64,000 nt of DNA from positions 62,001 to 126,000 of the forward strand of contig JANWYD010000011.1 of NCBI GenBank assembly GCA_025057155.1, written 5' to 3'. The notes under the pieces were generated by a model. It was not told the origin of the DNA, made no database searches, and saw only the letters and a program-made list of their open reading frames with translations. This document shows positions 17,053 through 26,377 of the stretch, one piece after another. The stretch is from Chloroflexaceae bacterium (GTDB taxonomy: Bacteria > Chloroflexota > Chloroflexia > Chloroflexales > Chloroflexaceae). A program made the position numbers and the translations under genes. Each line of letters starts with the position of its first letter. Position 1 is the stretch's first letter.

Positions 17053-17691
17053 ATGCGATACGTCGGCGCCTCGGTGAGCGGCGTCCTGCGCGCGCCGGTG
17101 GAATCAGTGTGGGATCTGGTCGCCGACCCGACCCGTCACCCGGAGATTGCCGGAAGCGGCGAGGTTCAGGCGGTGACGGTGCCAGGGGGACGGATGGGGC
17201 CAGGCGTGGTGTTCGAGTCGCAGCAGCGTATGCGTGGGCTGTCGTATGTGACGGCGAACCGCGTAGTGCTCTGGGCGCCGCCCTACCGGATCGCCTGGCG
17301 AGTGGGCTTCACCTTTGCTCCGGGGATAGCGCAGATCTGGATGTTCAGTCTGGCGCCGGAGGCGGGCGGCACGCGGATCGAGAATGGCGTTGTGCTGCCC
17401 TACGCGCTGCCGGGGGTGTTTCCCTTCAGCCTGATCCACCGCGAGATAGCGCGGCGCGAGATATCGGTCATCAGGCCGACGTTTACACGGCTGGCGAGCG
17501 TCCTGGGCGTCGCGCCGCCAGTCGAACTAGTGGAGCGCTACGAAGCTCCGGCGATGCTGGCGGCCATGCTGCCCTCGCCATGGATTCAGGGCGCCCTGTG
17601 GACGGGTCTGGGCGCAGCCTTCATCGGTCTGCTGTTGCGCCTGCGCCGGTCGCTGCGCGCCACGGCGGGTCGGCGGAAGACAGGCGACTGA
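17053..17691 (+). CDS. SRPBCC-family protein with C-terminal membrane helix
   Basis: A 212-residue protein. Residues 1-145 fit the START-like SRPBCC/polyketide cyclase fold: it opens MRYVGASVSGVLRAPVESVWDLVADP, the usual edge strand and first helix (PVESVWDLVADPTRHPEI), and continues with a beta-rich core (GPGVVFESQQRM, RIENGVVLPYALPGVFPFSL). A single hydrophobic helix near residues 175-198 (IQGALWTGLGAAFIGLLLRL) anchors it to the membrane with a positive tail. The family binds hydrophobic ligands; no substrate can be named. AGGAGGAG precedes the ATG. A second SRPBCC protein is at 46500. Confidence 0.8.
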   Translation: MRYVGASVSGVLRAPVESVWDLVADPTRHPEIAGSGEVQAVTVPGGRMGPGVVFESQQRMRGLSYVTANRVVLWAPPYRIAWRVGFTFAPGIAQIWMFSLAPEAGGTRIENGVVLPYALPGVFPFSLIHREIARREISVIRPTFTRLASVLGVAPPVELVERYEAPAMLAAMLPSPWIQGALWTGLGAAFIGLLLRLRRSLRATAGRRKTGD

Positions 17692-17766
17692 TTAACCCTC
17701 AGCGCTCCACGATGCCAGACTATGTTCTTGAAGCTCATCAGGCGCCTGGCAGGCCGTGATCTGACA

Positions 17767-20217
17767 TCACTCTCCTGTGGGTATCCCCAGCGCCGTAGCC
17801 CCGCCACGGGCGCCGCCGCCGGGGAAGAGCGAGCGTTCGGCGACAATGGGCTGGGTGCTGCGTACCACCGCTGAGACGGCGTCCTCGTCGGGGTAGAGTT
17901 CGTGCACGGACAGGGTATAGCGGGCGCCAGCGGGCACCTCGAAGGTTTGCTGGCCAGTGGCGCCGCCGGAAAAGTTGAAATCCACCGTGACGCGGGCGGC
18001 AAGGCGACCGGGATTGCTGACGCAGAGAATGTAGCTCGTATCGCGGGTGCGCCCGTCAACGAAAGCCCAGCGCAGGGCGGGTTCCGCCGCGCCAGCGCTG
18101 ATCGTCCCCGCCGCGCCGCCGTTGAAGATCAGCGCGCGCTCGACGGCGATGGGCCGGTCCGCCTCGACCAGCGAGCTGAACCCCAGGTTCGGCGCGATTT
18201 CATTGGCATTAATGCTGAGTTGCGAGCGTGGCGGCACGGCGTAGCGGCGCGTCTCGGCGCGGCTGTCCGGTCCCATAAAGGTTACGACGGTGCGAGCGGG
18301 CTGAGTGTTAGGGTTCAGCACCAGCAGGCGCATACGGAAATCGCCCTCGGTGGTGCCTTCGGCGAAGTGCCAGCGGCGCGCCAGCGTGGTAATGCCGCGC
18401 CCGGTGTGCAGGCCCGCCTGCGCCGGTCCGAACCGCAGGGTGCGTTCAACGGCGATGGGCTGGCTGGCGATCACCTGTCCGCCGAAGTTGGCGCCGAGCA
18501 GCGGGCGCGAGCCATCGGGAAGGGTAATGTCGTGGACGGAGATCACCAGGCGCGACTGGGCGCCCACGGTCACGGGCTGCTCGAAGGTCAGGCCATCGCG
18601 GCGAAAATAGTTGACGGTTGCCTGAACGGTCGTAGGACCAGGATTGAAGAGGATCAGGTAGGTCCGGTTGTTGCCTTCGGTTGAGCCTTCGGCGAAGTAC
18701 CAGACCCGCGACAGCTCGGTGATGCCGGGACCGCCATCAATGTCAGTAGTGAGACTCATCGTGCGCTCGACCAGGATGGGCGCGCTGGACTCGACGATTG
18801 CCGGCAGGGCCGGGGCGTCCTGTACCAGGTCATTGACGGTCAGGTCAGCGCGGCCATTGGGTGGCACGCTGACGATGCGGGTGGTGGGCGCGCCGCCGAT
18901 GCGGATGAGGTTCACCCGCGCATCAGCCTGGGCGCCGGTGGGGTTGAAGAAGGTGAACCGCTGGCTGTAATCGGCTACGTTGCCCTCGGCAAAGTACCAG
19001 CGGGCGCGCACGGTGGAGGCATCTGCCTGGGTGCGGATCTGGGCGAGCTGGCCGCGCAGGGGCGGGAACGGATCGGGGGCCTCCGGAGCGACATCGTTAT
19101 GCCCGGCAATGTTGAGCCGGGTCTGGCGTTGCCCGTCGAGCACAACGACGTGATTGCCGGTGGGGGGGATGGCATAGGCTTCACCGAGCCAGGCCAGCAG
19201 GCTCACCAGCGACCCGGTGGCGGCAGAGGTCGCCGTCGCGTCGCGGGGGGCGATAAGCGCGACGTGAACGGCGGCGTCGTCCCCGGCCAGGCGAGGCACA
19301 CGCGAGGTTGGCCCGCCCAGACGGCCCTCAAAGAGGTTTCCCTCGGCGTCAATCAGGTAGTGATAACTGAGATCTTCCCAGCCGAGCACATCAGTCTGGT
19401 ACAGCGTAAGCGCGCGGACGAAATCGAGGGTGGCGGCAGGCGTCGGGCTGGCGTCAATCTGGTGGATAATCACGCCGCGCGGATCGCCGCGAACAGGTTG
19501 AGCGCCGCGGATGCTGCCGCTCCAGTCGGCCCGGCTGATCACCGTGGGGCGCTGGGTCAAAGTGGGCGGGCCGAAGAGGATAGGGCGGCGGGGCAGACCG
19601 GCGGCGAAGATGGGCGTCGCGGCGGTGGTGTTCAGATAGCTGAGGGTGACCTCTTCAAGGACGGGCGAGGCGCGGGCGATCTGGCTGCCAAGGGTGACGC
19701 GCAGTTGCAGGTACTGAGTGTCGGCGGGCAAGGCGAGCACATCAGGAGTGGCGAAGGCGCCCGCACTCCCGCTGGCGGCGGAGCGCGCATCGCCGGCGAC
19801 GAGGGGTTGCCAGGGCCCCCAGCCGCTTTCAGGGTCGCCATCGGGGGGCGTGGCGCGAGCGCGCACCTCCAGCAGCAACTGGGTGCCGTCGAGCACATCT
19901 GCGCGCCACTGAGCGCCAGCAGCGTTGATCGGAAAGCCTGTCTTGAGTGCAGGCGAGACGAAGCTGCCAAAGTTCTGACCGTCGGCGAGACGCAGTTCAC
20001 CACCGGCGTTATTGGTGACCAGAATCCCGCTGACGCTGCCCGCCTCCCAATCAGCGACGGACGAGAGGGCGAGCTTGCCGACGCGGGCCGGCGGTCCCTG
20101 CTGCTGGGCATGAGAGGGAGCCGCAGCGAACGACGCGAGCGTCATTACCAGCGCGATCAGAAGCGTGCAGGCGACGTGGCGCCCCCGGAGTGTAAAGAGA
20201 GCCAACATCCGTCGCAT
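17767..20217 (-). CDS. Secreted PGRP/amidase-domain protein with four C-terminal repeats
   Basis: An 816-residue exported protein. Signal peptide residues 1-37 end SHAQ. Residues 40-215 are a beta-rich domain. About 225-395 is a peptidoglycan-recognition/amidase_2-like domain: VISRADWSGS, GVIIHQIDASPTPAA, LSYHYLIDAEGNLFEGRLGG, and NIAGHNDVAPEAPDPFP. The Zn ligands appear as His of IIHQ, His of GHND and an acidic residue in PEAPDP. Whether it still cleaves or only binds cell wall is unclear. Residues 400-816 hold four repeats of about 100 residues, each starting W(Y/H/A)F(A/V)(E/D)G and ending near QPIAVER. These look like surface-layer or adhesion modules. AAGGCGG precedes the start. Confidence 0.82.
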   Translation of the reverse strand: MRRMLALFTLRGRHVACTLLIALVMTLASFAAAPSHAQQQGPPARVGKLALSSVADWEAGSVSGILVTNNAGGELRLADGQNFGSFVSPALKTGFPINAAGAQWRADVLDGTQLLLEVRARATPPDGDPESGWGPWQPLVAGDARSAASGSAGAFATPDVLALPADTQYLQLRVTLGSQIARASPVLEEVTLSYLNTTAATPIFAAGLPRRPILFGPPTLTQRPTVISRADWSGSIRGAQPVRGDPRGVIIHQIDASPTPAATLDFVRALTLYQTDVLGWEDLSYHYLIDAEGNLFEGRLGGPTSRVPRLAGDDAAVHVALIAPRDATATSAATGSLVSLLAWLGEAYAIPPTGNHVVVLDGQRQTRLNIAGHNDVAPEAPDPFPPLRGQLAQIRTQADASTVRARWYFAEGNVADYSQRFTFFNPTGAQADARVNLIRIGGAPTTRIVSVPPNGRADLTVNDLVQDAPALPAIVESSAPILVERTMSLTTDIDGGPGITELSRVWYFAEGSTEGNNRTYLILFNPGPTTVQATVNYFRRDGLTFEQPVTVGAQSRLVISVHDITLPDGSRPLLGANFGGQVIASQPIAVERTLRFGPAQAGLHTGRGITTLARRWHFAEGTTEGDFRMRLLVLNPNTQPARTVVTFMGPDSRAETRRYAVPPRSQLSINANEIAPNLGFSSLVEADRPIAVERALIFNGGAAGTISAGAAEPALRWAFVDGRTRDTSYILCVSNPGRLAARVTVDFNFSGGATGQQTFEVPAGARYTLSVHELYPDEDAVSAVVRSTQPIVAERSLFPGGGARGGATALGIPTGE

Positions 20218-20474
20218 ACGTTTCCGCCTTGCGCGCTGCTGAAACGGAGGGCCTGGCCCTGCCGGATTAACTGGACGGGGACGCTGCCACGTCCGACGGA
20301 TCCTCCAGAGGGGGCCGCAGTACCGCGGCGCGCACTAGATCCCTCTCAAACAGGGGTGGTTGCTCATCAATCGTCAATAAGCGAGGTGAGGCGGAGAAAG
20401 GCGGTTCCCCTAACCTCCTCGCCAACAAAGGGTGTTCCTGGAAGCGCCTCTCCAACCCTCCTTTACTCGCAGGA

Positions 20475-22730
20475 TCATCGCTCAGGCTTCACCGCGCCGC
20501 CAAAGGCGCCCTTGTAAGCATTGGCCGAGTCGTAAAGCATCCAGCCATCAATCTCCGGATACTTCTCGGTCGCCTCAATCTGGGCGCGCACCTCGGCGGG
20601 GCCATAGCGCACCACCTTGTACGCCCAGGGGTCGGTGTGATCCTGGAGCCACGGTCGCAGGCGCGCGTATTCGCCCTCGATCTGGCGCAGCGCCTCGGCA
20701 TTGGCGGCGTCGAGGACCTTAAATGGTTCATCAACGGGTGAAGGCAGATCGAAGGCGCCGGGCCACCAGAGGGACGGATACGGCATAGGGCAAATATAAT
20801 CGGTGTGGTCGCCCATGAGCCGGATGTCCTGAGCGATAGTGAGCGAACCACCGAGGACGACCCGCCCAAAAATGTCAATGGACATCTTCGCGCCGGCGCC
20901 ATTGACCGCCCGATGGGCCTCATCCATAAACTCGGTGATCACCTTAAACATGCGCTCAGGGTTGTCAACTGGATCGATCGGCTCGGAGAAGAGCAACTTA
21001 TCGCGAAACTCGGCGCGCTCGCCGAACCAGTCGGGGAAACGGATGTAGTCGTAGTTGATCTCGTCGAAGCCCATCAGGGCCGCCTCGACACCGAGCTGGA
21101 TATTGTAATCCCAGACATTGCGGTTGGTCGGATCGAGGTAGGCGTAGCGAATGCCGGGGCCAGGATAATCAGCGTAGACCTCGCCGGTCTCCTTGAGGCG
21201 AACGGACCACTCGGGGCGCGCGTCGGAGAGGGCATTGTCGTGGGAAAAGAGCTGGATGCGCGCGATGGTGTAGATGCCCATATCCTTGAGGCGCCGCACG
21301 AGAGCCGGCATATCAATGTAGGGCCGTGAAAGCCCGAGTTCGCGCGCCAGGGGCACCTGCGTGTCGTAATACACAATTCCCAGATCGTCTCGGAGATCGC
21401 TCTTCAGATCAATAACGATCGCGTTCAATTCCGTGCGGTCGATCAACTGAAGGTACTCCTCGAGCAGGGCGGGAGAGCTTGCGACGGCGGCAGTGACATA
21501 GAGGGCCTTCACCCGGAAGCGTTCAAGGGCAATCTCGGCGGGCACTGCGCCGGGCTTGATCGGCAGGACGACGGTGCGATAGCCCGGGGCAAGCACGTGG
21601 AGATAGCCCTGCTCAGGCACGCCCTTGAGAGTAAAGCTGCCATCGCTGCTATCGGCGATGCGTTCAAAGGCCACGGCGACGCCGGGATAAGCCGTGGTGG
21701 CAAGGATGGCCGCGTTGGCCAGGGGTTTGCCCGTATTCTTGTCAATCAGGCGGCCCCGAAGGGTGTCCGGGCGCAGCGCGGCGTCGAGCACTGTCGAGCG
21801 AGACAGTTCCTGGGCAAGCGGGGCATACCCATCGGCGCTGATCTCGACACTGGTCGCCGTAGCCGGGATACCCTCAAGACGGTAGTGACCATCGGGGCCG
21901 GAGGTGGCGCGGGCCGTACCGGCGGTGATGGCAGCCCCGGCCACCGCCTGGCCGGTGTAGCGATCAGTGATTGTGCCGGTCAGCACGCTGGGACGCAGGG
22001 CAAGATCGAGGCTGGTGGTGCGGCGCAACGTCCGTTCAACGGGCGCATAGTCCGGCGCGACCACGCTAAGGGTGAACTCTTCGGGCAGGTCGCTCAGCAG
22101 ATAGCGACCATCGGCGCCAGTGGCGACGCTAAGGGCGCTGGTGACATTGAACGTCGCCGTCACCTGAGCATTGGCGAGCGGTTGGCCGGTGTAGGCGTCG
22201 GTAACCGTTCCGCTCAGCGTGTTGGGCCGCAGGACGGTATTGAGGGTCAGGGTCAGGGCGTCGCTGGCCGCCAGTTCGGGACGTTCGGCCAGCAGGAGGC
22301 GCAGCGGCTCATAGCCGGGCGCAGACACCGCCAGCACATCACCCCGTCGCCAGCGGGAAGTGCTGAAGGCGCCGTTCGCGTCAGTCGTCACGGTTGTATT
22401 GCCGATGGTTACGCGGGCCTCGGGCACGGGCTGGGCGGTGTAGGCGTCGGTAATCGTACCGGTAAGCACCACAGGCTGGCGGCCACACCCGGCGATGATG
22501 GCGGCCAGGAACAGGATGCTCAGCAGGGCCGCGGGGCGCCCCGGCGAGCGCCTGTGTCGTATGGGAAGACGCGACCCTCTCAAATGCCTGCGCGCAACCC
22601 GCCGAGTTGCGCTGCCACTTGTCAACCGGCTGTAAACTGTGTTGAGACAGGTTCGTATCACCACGATGCTCTCAATCCATGGGTTACTGGCGCGTCCGAC
22701 ACAAAGCACTCCAGCCTGTGCCGTTCTCAT
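20475..22730 (-). CDS. Lipoprotein with four CarboxypepD-regulatory-like domains and a DUF4015-type glycoside hydrolase domain
   Basis: A protein of up to 751 residues. A lipoprotein signal (RPAALLSILFLAAIIAGC) lies near its N-terminus. Four carboxypeptidase-regulatory-like Ig repeats follow, each opening L(T/S)G(T)xTDxYTxQP (TGTITDAYTAQPVPEARVTI and three more). The C-terminal 350 residues match the putative glycosidase family PF13200/DUF4015: KALYVTAAVASS, LNAIVIDLKSD, FDEINYDYIRFPDW, MSIDIFGRVVLGG, DYICPMPYPS. The acids in YDYIRFPDW and in SIDIFG are candidate catalytic residues. The start is uncertain: ATG 22730, GTG 22664 or TTG 22583 are in frame, and the last gives a compact lipoprotein signal. 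It probably acts on cell-surface polysaccharide. Confidence 0.83.
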   Translation of the reverse strand: MRTAQAGVLCVGRASNPWIESIVVIRTCLNTVYSRLTSGSATRRVARRHLRGSRLPIRHRRSPGRPAALLSILFLAAIIAGCGRQPVVLTGTITDAYTAQPVPEARVTIGNTTVTTDANGAFSTSRWRRGDVLAVSAPGYEPLRLLLAERPELAASDALTLTLNTVLRPNTLSGTVTDAYTGQPLANAQVTATFNVTSALSVATGADGRYLLSDLPEEFTLSVVAPDYAPVERTLRRTTSLDLALRPSVLTGTITDRYTGQAVAGAAITAGTARATSGPDGHYRLEGIPATATSVEISADGYAPLAQELSRSTVLDAALRPDTLRGRLIDKNTGKPLANAAILATTAYPGVAVAFERIADSSDGSFTLKGVPEQGYLHVLAPGYRTVVLPIKPGAVPAEIALERFRVKALYVTAAVASSPALLEEYLQLIDRTELNAIVIDLKSDLRDDLGIVYYDTQVPLARELGLSRPYIDMPALVRRLKDMGIYTIARIQLFSHDNALSDARPEWSVRLKETGEVYADYPGPGIRYAYLDPTNRNVWDYNIQLGVEAALMGFDEINYDYIRFPDWFGERAEFRDKLLFSEPIDPVDNPERMFKVITEFMDEAHRAVNGAGAKMSIDIFGRVVLGGSLTIAQDIRLMGDHTDYICPMPYPSLWWPGAFDLPSPVDEPFKVLDAANAEALRQIEGEYARLRPWLQDHTDPWAYKVVRYGPAEVRAQIEATEKYPEIDGWMLYDSANAYKGAFGGAVKPER

Positions 22731-22746
22731 TCGGCAGGGTAGTCGT

Positions 22747-22775
22747 ATGATAAAGTTTTTACATGATATTGTCAA
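22747..22775 (-). promoter_or_regulatory. Sigma70-like promoter for the lipoprotein glycosidase
   Basis: On the minus strand TTGACA (22770-22775) and TATCAT (22747-22752) are spaced by exactly 17 bases. It lies in the 36 bases after the cyclase stop and just upstream, so the glycosidase has its own promoter. It also shows that the in-frame TTG at 22775 is the -35 box and not a start codon. Confidence 0.65.
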
Positions 22776-22811
22776 GACGGCTTACAGACAGGGCGCCTCT
22801 TGCAGAGAGTG

Positions 22812-25757
22812 TCAGGGGATTTTCACTTCGTACACGCGATGGGGTTCGAGTTTTCCCTTGAGATCCACGCTGCCAAGGGGGATCAGGGGCCAGGGCGACT
22901 GCCAGGACGGGGGCAGGGCCTCAACCAGGTGATAGGAGACGATCACCTGCCCGGCGCGGGCGAGTCCGGAGAGACGCGAAGCAGTATTCACGACATCTCC
23001 GATCAGCGTGTAGTCCTGACGTTGTTCGGAACCGATATTCCCGACCACGGCGCGGCCATAGCTGAGCCCGACGCCCATCCCGATATCGAGACCCAGTTCG
23101 GTGCGCCACTGGCGGGCGAGGCGGGCGAAGGCTCGTTGCATCTCAACCGAAGCGACCAGGGCACGCTGCGGATCGTCGGCATAGGCGATTGGCGATCCAA
23201 ATACGCCAATGATTCCATCGCCGAGAAATTTATCAATGGTGCCTCCGAAAGCGTAGAGCACTTCAGTCATGGCGGTGAAATAGCGGTTGAGGATCTTTTC
23301 GATCAATAAGCCAGGAGGAGTACGTTCGGTAATGGTCGTAAAGCCGCGCATGTCGGCGAAAATCACCGCCACATCGCGCTCGGTGGGATGGCCAAATTCC
23401 GTGCCGGCGTCGAGCAGCTGTTCGGCCACCTGGGGCGACACATAGCGCCGGAAGACGCTGCGGAGCCGCTCGCGTTCCTGGCGCTCCAGGCGTTTGATCG
23501 GGCTAATGTCGCGTAGCACCGCCACGTGACCGAGGGGGGTTTCATCGGCGCCGCGCACGGGCGCGACGCTGACGCTGAAGGTTACGTCGTCGGTCAGAAC
23601 GATCTCGGCAGCGGCGCCCACGCCATTGGCCTGCTGGATCAGCGGCGCCAACTGGCTGATGGCGGGGCGGTTGCCATGCTCGAGCGCCCCGAGACTCTGG
23701 CCGCGCGCGACGCCTAGATTCAGCCCCAGGCATTCTTCCGCAGCGCGATTGGCGAGCAGCAACTCACATTGCGGGCCAACGAGCAGGATAGGGTCCGTCG
23801 CGCCGCGTAGCACCGCGTTCAGGGTGGAGCGTTCCTCCGCAACTACCCGGTAGAGACGGGCATTCTCCATTACCTGGACGATGAGGCTGGCCACGGTCGT
23901 GGCCAGTTCCAGATCGGCGCGTCCGAAACCCGCCTCGCGACCCGTCGCATCGATGCAGAGGACGCCAAGAACGCGCTGGCCGGCTAGCAGCGGTACGAAG
24001 AGCATATCCTCGATCGCGCGGGCGGTGAAGAACTCGTGCAGAGCGGTGAAGCGTGGATCGGCGCGCAGCCCGCGGATCAGCGTTGGCTCACGCGCGTTCA
24101 GGATCACCTGCCGCGCGTCGGAATGGGTGGTGAACAAACGTTCCAGATCGGCGTCGTACAGGGTTGGCCCTCCGTGGAAGGCGATCAGGGGCTGCTCCTG
24201 CCGCTCAGCGTCGTTAAACAGCACCAGGCCAGCCTGGGGCACGCCGAAGATCGCCGCTACGGCATCGGCGGCGAGTTGCAGGTTCTGCGGCGCGTCAATC
24301 TGGGCGGTAATAGCCACCGAGAGGCGATTGACCTGGCTGAGTTGCGAGATGCGTCGTTGTTCCTGTTCGAGGAGGCGGGCATTCCCCAGCGCGATGCTGA
24401 ACTGGTTGACAATCGCATTGAGCACCGCCTCGTCGTTGGGGCCGAAAGCGTCTTCGTCCGGGCTGCGCAGTTCGAGGGTGCCCAGCATCTCACGGCGCAG
24501 CATCACCGGCATAACCAGCAGCGCGCGCACCTGCTCGTCGCCGGGCAGCATTGGCTCGAAGCGCGGGTCATGGGAAGCATCGGCCACTCGCACCGCTTGC
24601 CGGTGGGCAATGGCCCACCCGCTCAGGCCCCGCCGGGCGCATACGCTCACCGCCGCTGTGGCGGCGCCGCCGGCATCGGCCTGGAGCACGAGGCGCTCAC
24701 CCTGCAACAGCAGCAGGCTGACGCGGGGATAGCCAAACTGCTGCTGGATCATATAGACCATCAGGCGCATCAACTGCTCGGGCGCCATGAGTTCGGCAAG
24801 GTAGGTGTTGATCTCATTGACCTTGCGCAGTTCTTCGGCGCGGCGGGCGAGCAGTTCCTTCTGGCGCCGGGTCAGGCGGAAGAGCTGGGCGCTCTCGATG
24901 GCTACGGCGCTCTGAGCCGCCACCGAGGTGACCAGTTCCAGATGCTCCTCGGTGAAGTAGCCGGGCGTATGGTGCACCAGGGTGATCACTCCCAGGACGC
25001 GGCCCTCGCGCATTATCGGCATCGCCGCGACGGAACGCACATTGCTGTGCAGTGGATTGGCGGTGAACCAGCGCCCGTCCTGGCGCGTATCAGCAATGGT
25101 CAGCGGGCGGCGTTCCCGCAGCACCCAGCCGGCCACGCCCTGTTGCAGAATATGCTGGAGCGTGGCGCTGGCCGGGTTCCGACTGCTGGAGTAGCAGAGC
25201 ACCTGCTCTGCGTCTACATCGGTCAGAATGATACTGGCACGCGCAGCCCCTACTGCGTCGGCGAGATGATCAAGGAACCCGGTGAGCAGGGCGTCAAGAT
25301 CGATGCTGGAACCCAGGTCGCGGGTCAGGTGCAGCAGCAGTTCGGTTTTACGCTGGGCCCGCTCCAGCCCGCGTTGCGCCCGTTGCAGCCGCAGCATCGC
25401 CCGAACACGCGCCAGCAGTTCGTCAATGGCGATAGGTTTGACCAGAAAATCATCGGCGCCGGCGTCGAGACTGGCGACGCTCGTGCTCAGGTCGGCCGTC
25501 GCGGAGATGATCATCACGGGGATAAAAGGTTTGGATCGGTCAGCCTTGATGCGCCGGGTGATTTCGAGGCCGTCAATGCCGGGCAGAGCCAGATCGAGCA
25601 GAATAATGTCAGGGGTAATAAGATGGAGATATGCCAGGGCTTCCTCGCCGCTGGCAGTCAGAGACACACGGTAGCCATCGGCGACGAGAACATCATGGTA
25701 AACCCGCTGGATAATCTGATCATCCTCAACAATCAGAATGTGTGCCGGCTCGGTCAT
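22812..25757 (-). CDS. Receiver-GAF-GAF-GAF-PAS class III adenylate cyclase
   Basis: A protein of about 981 residues. An N-terminal receiver domain (about 5-120) has the DD pair (IVEDDQ), phosphoacceptor DIILLDLALPG and Lys in FLVKPI. Three GAF-like domains occupy roughly 155-655, then a PAS-like domain (about 660-780, ending LGHVAVLRDISPIKRLERQE). The C-terminal class III cyclase (about 800-980) has metal Asp residues in VIFADMRGF and FLGDGIIGVFG, Lys in IDKFLGDG and Asp in QDYTLIGDVVNTASRL, which points to ATP as substrate, and the transition-state Asn and Arg of NTASR. It makes cAMP under control of phosphorylation and ligand binding. The start may be 25757 or 25787; neither has a clear ribosome binding site. 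Confidence 0.92.
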   Translation of the reverse strand: MTEPAHILIVEDDQIIQRVYHDVLVADGYRVSLTASGEEALAYLHLITPDIILLDLALPGIDGLEITRRIKADRSKPFIPVMIISATADLSTSVASLDAGADDFLVKPIAIDELLARVRAMLRLQRAQRGLERAQRKTELLLHLTRDLGSSIDLDALLTGFLDHLADAVGAARASIILTDVDAEQVLCYSSSRNPASATLQHILQQGVAGWVLRERRPLTIADTRQDGRWFTANPLHSNVRSVAAMPIMREGRVLGVITLVHHTPGYFTEEHLELVTSVAAQSAVAIESAQLFRLTRRQKELLARRAEELRKVNEINTYLAELMAPEQLMRLMVYMIQQQFGYPRVSLLLLQGERLVLQADAGGAATAAVSVCARRGLSGWAIAHRQAVRVADASHDPRFEPMLPGDEQVRALLVMPVMLRREMLGTLELRSPDEDAFGPNDEAVLNAIVNQFSIALGNARLLEQEQRRISQLSQVNRLSVAITAQIDAPQNLQLAADAVAAIFGVPQAGLVLFNDAERQEQPLIAFHGGPTLYDADLERLFTTHSDARQVILNAREPTLIRGLRADPRFTALHEFFTARAIEDMLFVPLLAGQRVLGVLCIDATGREAGFGRADLELATTVASLIVQVMENARLYRVVAEERSTLNAVLRGATDPILLVGPQCELLLANRAAEECLGLNLGVARGQSLGALEHGNRPAISQLAPLIQQANGVGAAAEIVLTDDVTFSVSVAPVRGADETPLGHVAVLRDISPIKRLERQERERLRSVFRRYVSPQVAEQLLDAGTEFGHPTERDVAVIFADMRGFTTITERTPPGLLIEKILNRYFTAMTEVLYAFGGTIDKFLGDGIIGVFGSPIAYADDPQRALVASVEMQRAFARLARQWRTELGLDIGMGVGLSYGRAVVGNIGSEQRQDYTLIGDVVNTASRLSGLARAGQVIVSYHLVEALPPSWQSPWPLIPLGSVDLKGKLEPHRVYEVKIP

Positions 25758-25787
25758 ACGCTCGAATGGAGACGAGGAATAAGGCAT

Positions 25788-26377
25788 GGTACAGACCGGG
25801 ACGTTCCAGCTTGACCGTTGCTCCTCGGTGAAGACACAGAGCTGCAGAGGTGCAGAGGGGTCGAACGGTTAGTCAGGCCGATTTGAAACATAGCTGAGAG
25901 CCAGGTTTCTTGCAAAGGACCAGCTTCGCCTGTGTACCTCTGCGAAGCGGATGCGGAGGCGCCGCCTTCGACGATATGCGTTCGCTCACGGCGGCAGAAA
26001 CGTCTCCCCTTCTGTACAGCGCGCACCCGCTGCATGCGGACGAAAGGGTTGCGGTGAGGTTAGACCTCCCGACGCCTCCAGGACGGCAGCGCAGGCGCAA
26101 ACCGGGTTTTCCAAGCGTGTGTAGCGCGTTCCAGCGCCCTGTTGCAAGGTCAGTATAACATCAGAACTGACTCAGCGTCCACTTCCAGTGGCGGATTTTG
26201 GGGCGACTACGCTGCCCGACAGGATCATTATTTCGTAGGTTTTGGCAGCGTAGCCGCCAGAGAAAAACCTGGAGTGCGAAACTCGCCCCAGGGACTTTGC
26301 ATCAGCCCTGAGTATAGCATTAAGCCTGTCCAGAGGGAAGGGCGCCGTGGTATGATGATCACAATAATAGCAAAAGC
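25788..26377. other. 590-base gene-free region with family 6 repeat
   Basis: Between the divergent cyclase and site-2 protease genes. It contains CGCAAACCGGGTTTTCC (near 26097), related to the GGGAAACCCGG palindrome, and a family 6 element at 26198-26310. A TATGAT hexamer at about 26352, just before the protease gene, could be a -10 box, but no good -35 accompanies it. No gene is supported. Confidence 0.5.
26198..26310. repeat. Repeat family 6 copy
   Basis: It opens GGGGCGACTACGCTGCCCGA and ends GACTTTGCATCAGCCCTG. An internal stem pairs GGCGACTACGCTGCC with GGCAGCGTAGCCGCC. A diverged second copy is at 45857-45980 with the same two ends. Confidence 0.6.

Noticed and set aside
24036-25814. 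A 592-codon plus-strand frame opposite the cyclase gene
   Set aside because: The cyclase gene on the other strand carries intact receiver, GAF, PAS and cyclase motifs; this frame is a G+C artefact.
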